A DNA stretch of 64,000 nt from Melanocharis versteri (taxonomy: Eukaryota > Chordata > Aves > Passeriformes > Melanocharitidae): the NCBI GenBank assembly GCA_013397845.1, contig VZTG01001879.1, forward strand, positions 310,001 to 374,000, written 5' to 3'. Positions 24,905 through 37,425 of the stretch are shown piece by piece. The notes below the pieces were generated by a model that saw nothing but the letters and a program-made list of their open reading frames with translations, was not told the origin of the DNA and did not search any database. Numbering within the stretch: position 1 is the stretch's first letter; every line of letters begins with the position of its first letter. The position numbers and the translations under genes are program-made.

Positions 24905-25463
24905 CAAAGGCCACAGTCAGCTTTGCAACCAAATATTTATGTGAGAAGCACCATGTGGAAGTAGCCTCAGTTCCCCTGTGCAATGAATATCTGCACCTCA
25001 GTGGAATAAAAGGGTTTCTGAAAATGAGGGGAATTTATAAACCCCTGATTTTATCTAGATTCTTTCACATCTCTCCAAGGATGCTACCAAAGGAATCCCA
25101 AGTGACATGGCATGCAAAGTAGAGAAGGACTTTGGGAACTGAAAGGCCTGGTAGAAGTCTGCAGTCGTGAGGTGCTGTGACAATGCAGAAAATGTGCACT
25201 TCTGGGTACCTTTTGCATATTCCACATGAATGTATCCATTGCAAGGACACCACTTTATATGGGTTTTCATTGTTCACAGACACGGCAGAATGCACAACCA
25301 GAGTGTATTTGCACCACACAACTGAAGAGATGAAGCACTTGTTCAACCAAGAAGGGAGTTTTTTTTTCTTCCATGGGGATATCCAAGGATAACAATTTTT
25401 GCAATTGACATTAGGGCATCCTATCAACAGACGTGAGGGGCTGAGGGAAAATTTTTTCTTTTC

Positions 25464-25489
25464 AGCTGTAAGAAAATTTTCTTACAGCT
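25464..25489. repeat. 26-bp perfect palindrome without spacer
   Basis: The left arm AGCTGTAAGAAAA is followed immediately by its exact reverse complement TTTTCTTACAGCT. The next outward pair (C at 25463, T at 25490) does not match. It could form a short cruciform. It also contains, on both strands, a 5' splice-like GTAAGA and a 3' splice-like TTTTCTTACAG. No transposon ends or target duplications are visible around it. Function unknown. Confidence 0.95.
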
Positions 25490-28400
25490 TCTGTTATAGG
25501 ATTTCCTATTTCTACAGCTGGAGATTGTACTGTTACTGAAGGGTCGTGTCTAAGACAAGTGGATTAAAAAAACTTACGTGCTTAAGGGAAATTTGTGGGG
25601 ACACGTGTAAATGTAGTAATGATATTCATCGGTAGTTGACATATCAAAGATAAATGTCAACTTATCTATTTGTTAATGGATCTATTAAAAGCTGTGTTTA
25701 TACTTTCTGTCTGTTTTTTTTTTTTTCTCAAGCACTTACACACAGATGGATTGTGCAAACAAATACTTCATTAATCGCAGGACTCAGAGCCAAGTGAACA
25801 CTTTTGAGTCCAGAATCATGTCAATTAACCCAATTTAATTGCTTTCTTGATCCACCCCCACTTTTTAAACAGTTCCTTTTAGGTTTTTGTACAAGACCAG
25901 AGGGACGCTGAGTAATTCTATACGATTGAAGGATTCTGTAAATCCCATTTTATTAAGAAAAATATGATCTGTGCTCTCAAAACAGCTCAGCACCATGGAA
26001 CATAAAGAACAACACAAACAACAAATCCAAAAGCTTAATTAGAATGAGTCACTGAGGCAAAGTTGGCACAAACAGTCTAAGATTCCCAAGCTCAAGTGAG
26101 GTGGTGAGGGGAGAAGAATCCTTTCCAAATATGATAACCATTTTGTTTAAAATAATTTCTAAGACAGTTTTTTCCCTACTACGAAACAGCTGCTTTTTCA
26201 GTATCAGCAGTTTAAAGAAATTAGTCTTTAAGTTGAAATAATGATTCATTATATGTGTAGCTGGAACATATATCTGTAGGTTTGCCACTTAGACACACAA
26301 AATAAAATGTTTCGATTGGAGAGCTTTCTGGAGTTATATAATACAAAACAGAGTTTTTTCTACACCTAGCTGTATAACATAGAAAGAACTACTTAGCAGT
26401 TAATTTTAATATGTGCAGTGCAAATGATCAACCTGATTTTTTGAGGAGGAAAACAAAAATTTTCTTAGACCAGAAACTAAATCTGAAAACAGGCAGCAAC
26501 TGAATCTTTTGCTATTTCCTAACGACTAAGAATAAAAATGTGAATTTTCAATTTGATCTTGTACAATCTTTTGTATAAGTGAAAAACCAAAGGGTTTAAA
26601 AAGATGCATTTAATCTTGTATTTTCGAGAGCTGTATTGCAACCATGTGGTCAAATGTTTGACTTCTGAATGAAATTCTGTACAATAATTTCACAAGTTAC
26701 AAGCCAGTAACAACAGTATTGCCTATCAAAACCTAAAACCATGATATTTTCTCCTGTTATCTCAGTGGTATATATTTCATCAACCTTGGCAGGTATATAT
26801 GACATTTCTAACTAATTAGATGAAGAGGTTTTGCTCTACATGTGTTTCTGGCATGATGTAAAGGATAAATCATGTGATGCCATAAGACTCTGCAAATGGA
26901 TAACCGATTTTTTTTCTTCCCTAGGGTGAAAAAAGAAGCCACACTTTAAATATTTACTGGGTATCAGTTATTGAATCTATGAAAATATTAGGACTACAAG
27001 CATTTTTATCCATGTTCTTAGTTTTTCAAATATTCCCAGATAAGAAAGAGAATTTTTAATTATAAAAACTTAAATGTGATGTTGTTTCGACATCAACACA
27101 AGGATTTTTTTCATTTCAACTTTCTCAGACCCTCAACAGCTTCCTACAAATCCATGTCATTGAACAAGTCCCATATCTGTGAAAACCCCCAACTTGCCAT
27201 TAATCAGACAGAATTTGCCTCTGCTGAAAAAAAATGTGATTGAGAACAATGTCTTCAATATATCTCTCCAAAGAAACATCTAATAGTTCAGTCTTTCTGA
27301 ACAATGTTAAAATAATAACTTAAGCCTGAACTCTCATTTGGTTTTCTCATTATGCTCACTGAAGCTAATGGGACTATATGCATGCTTAAGCATGTACTCC
27401 AGGGCTTTCCTTATAGGCTGTAGTTCAGAATGGCAAGGGGATAATATTTAATCAAGGAAGCAAGCTTTAGTTCAAACTTCCACCGCACTGTTATGTCTAA
27501 TAGTGAAGGAAATTATTTAAAAACTGCTGGCTCTCCATCCTTATTCAGCATGATCTCAAAACCACAAAATGGTCTACTACATTTTTCTGCTACTTGAAAC
27601 TTGGAACATGAAAAGTTACAGGACTCTTCCCACAAATCCCTTGCTTGCAAGAACAAGTGCTTACAGGGTTGACCTGAAAATACTGAAGTTCTTTCTGAGT
27701 TTTCTGGAAGCCGGGCAAAATCAGGGTCTTGGAGGGCAGGCACCCAACTTGACACCTGGTTTGTATCTAAGGTTGGTCAGAATCCAGATCCGGTTAGTAC
27801 GTCTGTTTAAACCCCCTGTGAAAAACAATTTAGCAGGATCTCTTGGGAGCATGAGTGATAAAGAGTAATAAAAGGGTAATATGAGTAATAAAGAGGTGTC
27901 TGCCTCACAAATGTAACTTGGGCCACTATTTTAACTTTCAATTCAAATTAAAATAAGGCTTAAAAAGGAAATTTCCCTTTTATTCCATAGCCTTTATAAT
28001 GGATAAAATAGTTACCTAGAAAGTGCCAATTTCTGGTTCAAAACCCTTTTCTGCCATTTAAGAATTAAAATGATATCTGTTTAAGGAATGGATATTAGCC
28101 ACTGACCCTAAAGACTTTTCCAAGGATGGAGCATGTTTTCAGTGTTTCAGCTGATTGTACATCATAATTATTATAAGATATATAAATTCTTACATGATAA
28201 ATACTTGACATATTTATTTAATAGGAAAAAAAAATCAGGATCACTTCATTAGGAAGACCTGTGGCAATTTTCCCTTCTGCCCCCTGCAGTATTTATCTAT
28301 TTTATCTTTAGGACTCTCTGAATAGCTTTGTGAACTGCCAATTCTAATTCTTAATTGAGTTCACTTTGATCCACCTCGGAGGTACATCTGCCCATAGACA

Positions 28401-31400
28401 CATAGCATGACATTACTGACTCTTTTTGTAGTGAAATGCTTATAATTTAGACATTGCATTCCCTAATTTTAGGTAATAGTGCTTTGTGTTAGATACGTCG
28501 TATGCATTAAGATCGTCTCCTTTTTTTTTTTACTAAGGCAAGTTTCCTGTTGACAGACTCATGAATAGAAATTAAATAAGATAAGCTGAGCTTTGGTCAA
28601 AACTGAGTTTCTCTATATTTGATATTAGGATATAGAAGATACTAACCCGATCCAGGGGACGGGAACATTAGCTAATATTTTATGTGCCTTGGGTTTATCA
28701 TATTCCTACTAGGCCCTTTACATTTATTCATCTAATGTTGAGTGAACCTCAGTATGATATTGTTCAAAGTATTTTTTAAGTATTCCCAAATCCTTTGAAG
28801 TCATTTGACTTTATCAGGTGCAGCATTTCACATACCTTCTTTTTTTTTTTTTCTCTATTGCAAATTATGTAAATGTTGATCAAAATATGATACGTTTTAG
28901 AAAATGTTTGCTTCTCTGTGAATGAGTACTTAATATTGCTGTTTAAGTATGAGCGAAGGAAATGATTGTAGTACAGGATGCACCTAAGTCTAAGGTGTTG
29001 CATTGTTCTGTTGAACTGCTGCAGCTTTTAATATTCAAACTTTTTGTCTCAGGTCTCTTACAGCAGTGCTGTGCAGGGTTATTCAATAAGTGAAGAGGGA
29101 TTCCAGGTACATAGACTTGAAATATCAATATTTATTTACTTTTGTGGAGGTGTGTGTAGGCAGCAGTGCTGAAATGTTTATTGAGTTTGATTTCTGAAAA
29201 CAAATATACAGCCTTGTATTCAAAAATAAAGCCTGGTTTATATGCTTTACATTTTTGGTTTTGGCAAAACTAGCTTTTTATTCCTGTATTTTGAGGTCTG
29301 GAGTGACCTAGAATGACCTTTTCTGCCATTATACCTAACACATACCAGAGGTATCCCGTGGGATTAAAAAATCATGTCTAGAACAACTGTCTTAACAAGT
29401 TTTAACTCTCTGATTACTGATAGGAATCATTGCTTGGTTTATTAGTATAAGCCAAGGAATAACTAAAGTGGAGACAAACTACCAACTATTTAAGAAACAA
29501 GTTATTTACACATGATGAATATAACTCTGTATCTATATGGGGAACGCCTCTGAGAGATATAGGATTATGAAATCCTGATAGATACAATGTATTCCTGTTG
29601 AAAATCATGAGACAAAAACAGCAGAGGCAGATTTGAAACACTTATGTGCATAGTGTTTCTTAGTTTTACTGTAGTTACACTGAAAAAAATAGGAAGACAT
29701 GCATCATTATTACCAACTCTATTTGTGTCTTTTTGGTTTTTAAAAGTCAAATAGTTCCATGGTGTGTATCTGACTCGTCATGTATTTCCATATCCCTTAG
29801 TCCTGTGGCTATGAAAGCTGAATTTGAAAAAAATGTATTGGGAATGCAAACGGTGTCAAACATTAAATTGTATTTTTATCTTTAGTCTGTAGGAAAGTCA
29901 GAGTCTGGTTGTGACAGGCTAAAGCAACCCTGGAGAGGAATGTGGCTTTCCTGTGGTCATCAACAGGGCACTGGCTCCTGGGAGCAGTGTGTTACACAGC
30001 TCAGCTTTGCTCTGGGTAAATGAGAAGCTGCTTCTTGTCTCTTGTCCCCATTTCCTACCCAGGGCATACAGGCTGTTTTGCTTTTCTGTATTCATGCAGT
30101 ACTGTGGAAATGTTGATTTTGACCAAGACTGAAAGATCAAATAGGTACGGCCAAAATGCATCCATCAGAACTGTGCCTGGTGATAAAACCCCCGTTGCTG
30201 CAGAGGCAGCAGGGAAGAAGTGCTGACAACAACCCTCATCTTGCATTTCACACAGTTCTGGTCTCTGTCAGCCTTGAGACCTGCCAATCAACCAGACAGC
30301 ACATGACCTGAAATGCATTGTAATTGTGAACGTTAGCAGTATCTGCTTCTGACTCCAAGATGAGATTGTTTTTCTGGTATGTGTATGAAGGAAAAAGCTC
30401 TCATAGAGAAAGGGGACACATTGGTCAGTCTCCTGAGAGGTAGAAGTCATTCTTCCACCTCTGAACTTTTTCTTCTGCAGGTCAAAAGAGCAAAGTTGCA
30501 AAAATTCTATTATTCAGAGCAAATAAGTTTAAAGGAGGTTAAATATTGTATTGTAGCCTGATAGTTCTTTCTATAGCACATCAAAGAAGGAAACAGTGAG
30601 ACAGAGGTGTCATGAAGAAATATTGCAATAACCTAGTAACTTGTCAGCACGTTCTGTTGGATGGTCAGACCATCAGTGGCAGTGTCCTGGAATTCTGCTA
30701 CTGAACGTGACAGAGCTGTGCCCATCCCCTCAACTCTAAAAGATCCCTGGATACTGTATGAGTCCAAAATTAAAAGGAATAGAGAATAGCTTCTGAACAG
30801 AAATGGTTCCATTAAGGACTAATGAAAGCACCAAAGAAACTTGAGCAATGATGAGGGCAACTATAAATTTAAATATTTATATGCTGACTAGCAGGGAACC
30901 AACCAAAGGAAAAATAACTAGTGCTAATGGTCAGGGATCTCCTGTACACCTAATTCCAAAGGAATTTCCTTATTTTCATTCCATATTCTTCTTTGATGTT
31001 ACATAGAAGCAGTGCACAGAATGTTTTGTTAAAGTAGTTTTTAGATATCTATTTACACTTTAAATATTGATGTAGCAATTCTTTCAAGAATTAGGTGGTT
31101 ATTGAAGTAGAGAGGGAAATACAGACCAAACTACATAATTTTGAGACGTGTCTTTAAGAGTTGCAAATCTGTCTTACTTTGTTCTCTTTACCCAAAGCAA
31201 TGCTTTTTGACTAAAAGCCAGGGAAAAGCCCTATAATGCAGTTGTGGTGAATTTAACGGGTGATTAGAGCTCCCCAACGGTATGAGTTTGGTTACACTAA
31301 CATGCTGCTCAGTATGTAGTATAGGCTGTGTTTGATGTGCTTTTGGCTACTGCAGTTAGGGCTCAATCCCAGACATCATTTTCAAGCATAACTCCCATGG

Positions 31401-32312
31401 AGGAGAGAGTGAAACCCTGCATGATGGTCACAGAAACAAAGAACAAACAAACTATTCACAGCTGCTAGTACCATAAAACCTGGATGAGGTTTCCTGCAAG
31501 CTCCTGCAACCTGCCATATGCCGGAGGGACGCTACAGATATTGTGGCTGTTGGCAGGGAGATGCACAGCCAGCAGAGGTAATGCTTCATTCAGCATGTTC
31601 CTCTTGCAGCCCCTGGCAATAGGTTTTCTGCAGTTTCCTACAGAGCTGCAAATAGAAACTAAGGCTGTGTCTGACTCACTGAACCTTTAAGAACGAGACA
31701 GGTGAAAAAGAGCTTGCCATTTTTTTTTTCTTCCCCTTCAGGGTGAGTTCCCACTGCAGGACAAAGATTTTATTCTAGTTAGGATATGAGATATCCATTT
31801 CTGCTCACAACTGTAAGGACTAAATTCTTAGTTCAGATTCTATTGTGATATTAAACTGAATTCAGTTTCATTTTGGAAAGAAGCAGAAAAGAAGATCTCT
31901 TTAAACTTTCTTAGCATAGCTATTTCTTTCTTAAAATCTGTGGTAATTAAAGGCTGAATTTAGCCTTTTATGACTGACCTTCTAATTCTTCTCTCAAAGA
32001 TTCCTGGGCATAATTTTGCTCTATATTTATTTAAAATCCTATTCCTGTGGGTATCCAGAGGAGAAGCCCTAGTAAATACCTGAGAGCAGCGTGTCCTCTT
32101 GGGATCCTGCTTCTTGCGCATCCTAAATATTATCTGTCTTTTACTCCAACTCTTTAGTAGCATTTCTGTTTCATTAGCTAACGTGAGGGATCAAGAGGCA
32201 CCCTTGCAATAATTTCATAGCTTTAAAAAACAGAAATCTCTTTTACAGAAGCTTTTTTTTTCAGTCACTGAAACATGGCTGACCTGAAAAAGCAGTAAAT
32301 GTTCAGTTTTTC
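25490..32312. other. AT-rich non-coding DNA, no gene recognised
   Basis: No protein family or named repeat was recognised. T runs lie at about 25712-25725, 28508-28520 and 28840-28852. A short degenerate duplication of AGTAATAAAG-type words lies at about 27848-27895. Frames of 60-99 residues (for example 27513-27868, open on both strands) have no motif support. A lone 3' splice-like pattern (ACTTTTTCTTCTGCAG, ending at 30480) lacks a convincing partner donor. Confidence 0.65.
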
Positions 32313-32360
32313 TTTATACTTTATACTTTACACTTTATACTTTATACTTTATACTTTTAC
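32313..32360 (+). repeat. 7-bp tandem repeat (TTTATAC)n
   Basis: Six copies of TTTATAC, one with a substitution (TTTACAC), are followed by a degenerate TTTTAC. Simple tandem repeat, probably variable in length. Confidence 0.95.
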
Positions 32361-33689
32361 GACTTTCATTTCATTCAGAAACCTCCCTGTTTATTTGTGA
32401 GCTACTAAGTTGGGGTACCTGGAAATACCTACTTTTATCTCTCTAAGTGTTTGCTCATTGTATTAGTGATGTATTTTTACATGCAGTTTCCCCAGCCTGC
32501 TTTAAGTTACATAGTGAAATAGTGAAATAACTTATGCATCAATACTGGGATAAATGAACTTGAGATTAAAAATCTTGTAGTTTTTCTGTATATTGGATGA
32601 AAAGACAAAAACATGCAGACAAGTCTATCCTGCAACAACATTTCAGAGACAGGACTATGATTCAAGTAAGTCCCTCTGATCAGATTTGAGTAGAAGTTTG
32701 GAAAAAATGGACTTTTGGCAGGACATTCAATACGTAATAGGATCATTTAAAATTTGAGCTTCTAGAATAGCAGCTTAAATGCTCTAAGGTCAAAATTGTA
32801 TCCTGTGGGCTTTCTAAATTTCCATATTTATTCACCTGGTGCATCTATCCAGCACCCCCGATTCTTTGGGCAGATCCTTGATTGCTTTTTGCAGTCAACT
32901 GGATCAAAGTCTATGCAGCATGAAACATGTAGGTACAGTTTATGAATCGTATCTTCTGTATTACCCATTGGAAATGTATCCCCTCACTTCCACTTTCTGG
33001 AAAACAACTTTTCTGTGTTAGGAGTAGTAGCTGAAGGAATAGAGGCGCCTAGAAAGAAGCACAGGCAAGGGCCTAGGGAACAAAAGTGTTGCTTTGCAGT
33101 GTGACATTGTTTCACAGTTATCTATTTTTTCCCCTAGTTTCTGGGAGTAGGAGAAACAACATTACACTTAAAGATTCTGGGACTTCAAGTGTACTTCAAT
33201 TTTTGAATACGTAACCTAAAAATTCAACTTTGTAGATAAGAGGATAAGTCAGTATTTCTACTTCATTGAACGGGATTGTAGGGGCTGACTGTTTTTGTCA
33301 GACTTCTGGTACTAAGATCTGTCATCATTGCATGGGGTTTTTTTATGATTCTAGCTAGCCCTTTAAACCTACCCCCAGGTTTGTGAAATAATTATGAGCA
33401 CAAGAAGCCAAAAATATGGCTTGTTTACGATTAGCCTTGAAGCCTGCCTCAAACAGCCCTGGCCAATAGCAGTCTCATGGTTTTGGGCTGGTGGGGATCC
33501 TTGCTGCCCTCTGTGCAGCCACAGCATCCTTACTGGACTTGTGCATGCATAGCTGCCCCTGGCACGTGAAAGAAATAAGACTCAGACAGATTATACAGAA
33601 GTTTATAAAGTTGTGGTAAGGGTTGACACTGCTATTGTCAAGGCAAGAGCCACCACAGCCTAACTCCTGCTCTGTGCCTCGTGTTGCAG
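32361..33689. other. Mostly unique sequence upstream of the 33.7-kb candidate exon
   Basis: AT-rich to about 33430, then clearly GC-richer to about 33900. A 132-residue minus frame (33475-33873) and a 93-residue plus frame (33623-33904) overlap across this GC-richer patch. Neither shows a known domain. Whether the patch is an unrecognised repeat, a conserved element or a transcribed exon cannot be decided from the sequence alone. Confidence 0.5.
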
Positions 33690-33900
33690 CTGCAACCAAA
33701 GACACCCTGCTGTTTTTCCAATTCCTCCAGCACCAGGAAGCACAAGAGGAGTCTGCACTGGATGACCCAAAACAATGCATGAAAACAGCTGAGGTTGTGA
33801 AAGACAGCTGTGAAAGAGCAAGCTGGAGGATGAGTGCCAGTTCAGCTGCTTTATTGCAGCTTTGCACCTGCACAGAGCAGAGTAGGGCAGCTGCAGACAG
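33690..33900 (+). other. Candidate spliced exon (211 bp), function unknown
   Basis: It is bounded by a good 3' splice site (pyrimidine-rich stretch ending GTGTTGCAG at 33689) and an excellent 5' splice site (GCAGACAG followed by GTAAGT at 33901). It is open in the plus frame running 33623-33904, entering at phase 1 and leaving at phase 2. The encoded peptide (for example FFQFLQHQEAQEESALDDPK) is not recognised and looks like low-conservation sequence, so a long non-coding RNA or 5' UTR exon is as likely as a coding one. It lies about 2.8 kb upstream of the CpG island on the same strand as the other candidates. Confidence 0.35.
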
Positions 33901-35725
33901 GTAAGTTAGTGCAGCAAAAAAAAAATAAAAAAAGGAAAAGCAAAAGAGGTGCTGCTTGTTATTCAGCTTTTGTGTGGTTTGTACAAAATTTCTTGTAATG
34001 CTTCATAACCTCGAGGCATCTTCTGGAGGAGCAGAGATTCCCATGTGGAATGTCAAGTGGTTGTCTGCAAGGAATCAGTGTAATTTTGTGAACTGCTTTT
34101 CTGCTCAACTAGATTTTCTCTATTTGACCAGGTTAGGAGAAGTAGATGTCATCAGAACAAAAATAACACTAAGAGAAAATTCATGCTAATGGAAAATTAT
34201 GAGGAGATTGACTCCAAGTGTTTGATTGGAAGGTGGGAAGGGACAGATGAGTCCAAGGCTTCTGGATTAGAGGTGAATTGGTACCCTAGTCTGAGCTGAA
34301 GCCTTCTCAATCTGAGGTCATATCCTCAGAGTGTTGGACAAGACAGCATGTACTGTGTATTTCCCTTTCCAAAGCAAGCAAGTATAATAATTTCAGCACT
34401 GAGAACTGGTACTATTGGAAATGCTTCCATAATATTCTTAGGTAAAACAACAGATGCCTAAGCAAAAAAGCAAGTATGGCAGTGCTCCTATTTGTGAAGG
34501 TCTGAATAAGTCTGTTCAGCAAAAGCAAAATTTAGAACACGTATTCGAACCACCAGGCTGTTTTGTGCTTATGTGCAAAAAACATGCTAAACAGAGAGAT
34601 GTGACACCCAAATACTCATTTGCCAGTGGAAAAACAGCCCCAAGTTAATACATGAAAACAGTTGTACATCTCCAATGCTAAATGAGCAGGAAACATAAAC
34701 AAGACTAAACAAAAATTAGCTTGAAACCTGATGCCATGCTAAAGAAATGACAGTATGAAACACAGAGGTAACTCCTCAGTATTATAATTTTATTATATCT
34801 GCATATTTTCTTTTCAACAGAGGCTTCCCATATTATCAATTCCACCTTTTGTTGGCAAATGATGAAGCGTGATGATCCATCAAGTCTCAGGTAGTACATT
34901 GAACAATAATATTTAAGAGGACTCCTGTCTCTTTCAGTCTTAAAAAAAGAAAAATATTTAATGTTGATAATAGAAAAATCAATCTTTTGAGGAGGGGTTG
35001 CAAATATGTTTTTTCAGCTGTGTAAATTTCTGCAAAGTTACCTCTTTTCACAATGACAAATTAAATATGTAAGATTGGTGCAAGTCTTATTTTTCTTTTT
35101 CTTTTTCCTTTTCCCCTCCCTATTTATCTATTTTATTAAGGCTGTTCTGGAATATTTAATCTGCATACGACTACTGCAGACTTTTCCTCCTCATTAATAC
35201 TTTGTTTTATATGCAATATATTTTTACATCATTTAAAAATATTGCTCTCTACAAAACACTTTCATACTCTACTTTCATTTGCATTCCAAATAATTGCTGT
35301 AGGATTTTCTTATTCTTCGCAAAAGGAGATATATCCCCAGATGTATTTTCTTTTGTTTTTCTTTCTTCCTTCTCCCCTGTGTAGTCTTATAAAAGTAGAT
35401 TTAATAAAAGACCATTCACTATAAAAAACTTCCTCAGCAGTGACATGATACACCACACACCCACTTGTGTAGTCTTTATCAATAACAACAGAAACAGTGT
35501 CAAGTGATAAAAATATATGTGATTTAAATCAGCCGTTTTGGGAGTATATTTATTCAAGACCCTTCAAGCGGAGATGAATAGCAGGTTTCTAAATGTGATA
35601 TTTTGAGGGTAAGCAAATGAGTCATTATTTGTATTCTAGAGCAATAGAGTTGGGCAAGAACAACACTGCAAGAGGGAATAAGCAGTCGTATCTAACTGTT
35701 TATTCTATTACATTCATCACCACAG
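33901..35725. other. AT-rich sequence between two candidate exons
   Basis: It begins with a GTAAGT donor-like site and soon contains A-rich sequence (about 33917-33935). No repeat family or protein is recognised. If the flanking exons are real and joined, this would be their intron. Confidence 0.5.
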
Positions 35726-35884
35726 GGTGTATCTGTGCATGTGAGGTCAAGGTCAGCGATCCTTGTTCACATGAATCATTCTCAGTGCTAATGAAAAACA
35801 CCCCCGATGCAGCGTGTTGGAACACCAACAGCTTCGGCAGACTTCTGACACTCCTGACTCACTTCTGCCAGCCAGAATTCACAG
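35726..35884 (+). other. Candidate spliced exon (159 bp), function unknown
   Basis: A long pyrimidine-rich tract (CTGTTTATTCTATTACATTC) leads to ATCACCACAG (AG at 35724-35725), and the segment ends TTCACAG followed by GTGAGG at 35885, a strong donor. Its length is exactly 53 codons and one frame is open throughout, encoding a cysteine-containing peptide with CICACEVKVSDPC and FSVLMKNTPDAACW. I do not recognise a family. It lies about 0.6 kb upstream of the CpG island. It could be a real exon of an unidentified plus-strand transcript, or a chance pairing. Confidence 0.35.
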
Positions 35885-36514
35885 GTGAGGCAGAACGGCT
35901 GCGGTGGGGGACGTCCAGGGCTTGAGATGGATGAGAGCTTAGCAGGGGCTGCTGGTGGAGATTGGCATTGAAAAGGAGGATAGTTTTCAACTGGAGGACA
36001 AAATAGTGCTGCTGTGGGCTAGCTATGCCTCCTTTACACCTTGGCTGTTCGAGTTTCAAAGCTGAAGCGTCTTTCAAAATGAAAAAAACAATTTAAAAAG
36101 TGCAACTCGGTTCTGAGTTAGTTTCCAAATAATTAAGTTTTAAAGTTATGATAACAAATCCTAATTATCTCTCTCCACAAGTTTCTTGAATCAAGGAAAC
36201 AGAGATGGCATATAGTGGCACATGAAGAAGGGTTTATTTCTTCCCTCTCCCTCCTCCCCTTTCAATCAGTGCACATTCTGCATACATTTTCTCTGCATTT
36301 CAGTGTCCAGATAGAAAGAAGGATATGTTTTGTGGAAGTGCTGATGACATATAGATATATATGTATGAAAAATTAAAAATCAAACATAGAATAACTTTTC
36401 AGGGTTGCTGCAGTGACTACCATAATTTGATATGCAAGTGGATTTATTACTAAGATTACAAACAAAAGTTATGCGCGTTACGTTTCTTGCACTGCAGTAA
36501 TCCCTCTACAGAAA
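35885..36514. other. Flank of the CpG island, no gene recognised
   Basis: Sequence between the 35.7-kb candidate exon and the start of the CpG island. It is AT-rich apart from the first 60 bases. No motif-supported frame or repeat was seen. Confidence 0.55.
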
Positions 36515-36606
36515 TTTTGGCGGCCCCTCTCCAAAGCCAGGGGAGGAACCCGATGGCCGGAGGAGTCCCCGGGACTCTAGCGAGGAAGAAGAGGGTGCTC
36601 CGCGGA

Positions 36607-36622
36607 GGGGAGGGAGGGAGGG
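36607..36622 (+). other. G-quadruplex motif in the CpG island
   Basis: Four G runs (GGGG, GGG, GGG, GGG) are separated by single A loops, matching the canonical short-loop G-quadruplex pattern on the plus strand. A position inside a CpG-island promoter is common for such motifs and may affect transcription or sequencing through the region. Confidence 0.85.
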
Positions 36623-36900
36623 AGGCAGGCTGTTGTCTCACCACACATGGTCTTGTGGGAAGTGGGAATCTCAGGTTGAGTTACTCATCGGTATGGAGTC
36701 AGGAGTGTGCACAACCAATGATTTTGATGGCAGGAGGTAACGTACACATGTTTTTCAGGGAAGGTGCTGTAGGAGGACTTGCCGGCGGGCAGGAGGAGGT
36801 TTTTGCTGAGGGCTGTCATTTCCCAAGCGCGGAATTCTTCTGATCCCAGGAGCCCATCGCCGCCGCCTCCGATGCTCTCCCTCCCTACGGTAGGAGCCGT

Positions 36901-37164
36901 NNNNNNNNNNNNNNNNNNNNNNNNNNNNNNNNNNNNNNNNNNNNNNNNNNNNNNNNNNNNNNNNNNNNNNNNNNNNNNNNNNNNNNNNNNNNNNNNNNNN
37001 NNNNNNNNNNNNNNNNNNNNNNNNNNNNNNNNNNNNNNNNNNNNNNNNNNNNNNNNNNNNNNNNNNNNNNNNNNNNNNNNNNNNNNNNNNNNNNNNNNNN
37101 NNNNNNNNNNNNNNNNNNNNNNNNNNNNNNNNNNNNNNNNNNNNNNNNNNNNNNNNNNNNNNNN
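36901..37164. other. Assembly gap (264 N)
   Basis: A run of 264 undetermined bases lies inside the CpG island. Extreme GC content and G-quadruplex-forming sequence commonly cause such dropouts. The number of N may be an estimate of the true length. Any open frame drawn across it is meaningless. Confidence 1.
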
Positions 37165-37425
37165 ACGGGAGCCCCGAGGTCCGCGCGGGGCAGCCTCGAG
37201 GCCAACTTGCCTGTGACTTGTTTTAGCCGCTCGGCTCCTCTGGGGCAGCGGGATCCTTTTCTCCTTTCCCCTCCAGCCGGTGCGGAGGGAGAGGAGCTCC
37301 CTGCTCCCAAATTCCGCCGAGCTGCGCCTTATGTCTTTTATTTGCCGAGGCGAAAGGAGAGGAACAGTGTTCGCGCGCGTTTTGGCATCTTGCTTTGATA
37401 GCGGCTTCTTTGATTGTTTTTGCAG

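Larger units (their letters stand above)
36515..37410. promoter_or_regulatory. CpG island, probable promoter of an unidentified gene
   Basis: CpG dinucleotides, rare elsewhere in the window, become frequent from about GGCGGCCCC at 36520 through GCCGCCGCCTCC at 36860, and after the gap through CCGCGCGGGGC and TTCGCGCGCG to about 37380. Non-methylated islands of this kind usually mark promoters. No TATA box or recognisable start exon is visible, and the direction of transcription is uncertain. Donor-like sites on the plus strand at 36890 (ACG then GTAGGA) and 37901 lean towards plus. The most GC-rich centre is unsequenced, so the first exon may be hidden there. Confidence 0.75.

Noticed and set aside
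30465..30535. Candidate exon after the acceptor ACTTTTTCTTCTGCAG near 30480
   Set aside because: The only nearby donor (GAG then GTTAAA) is weak, and no other support exists.
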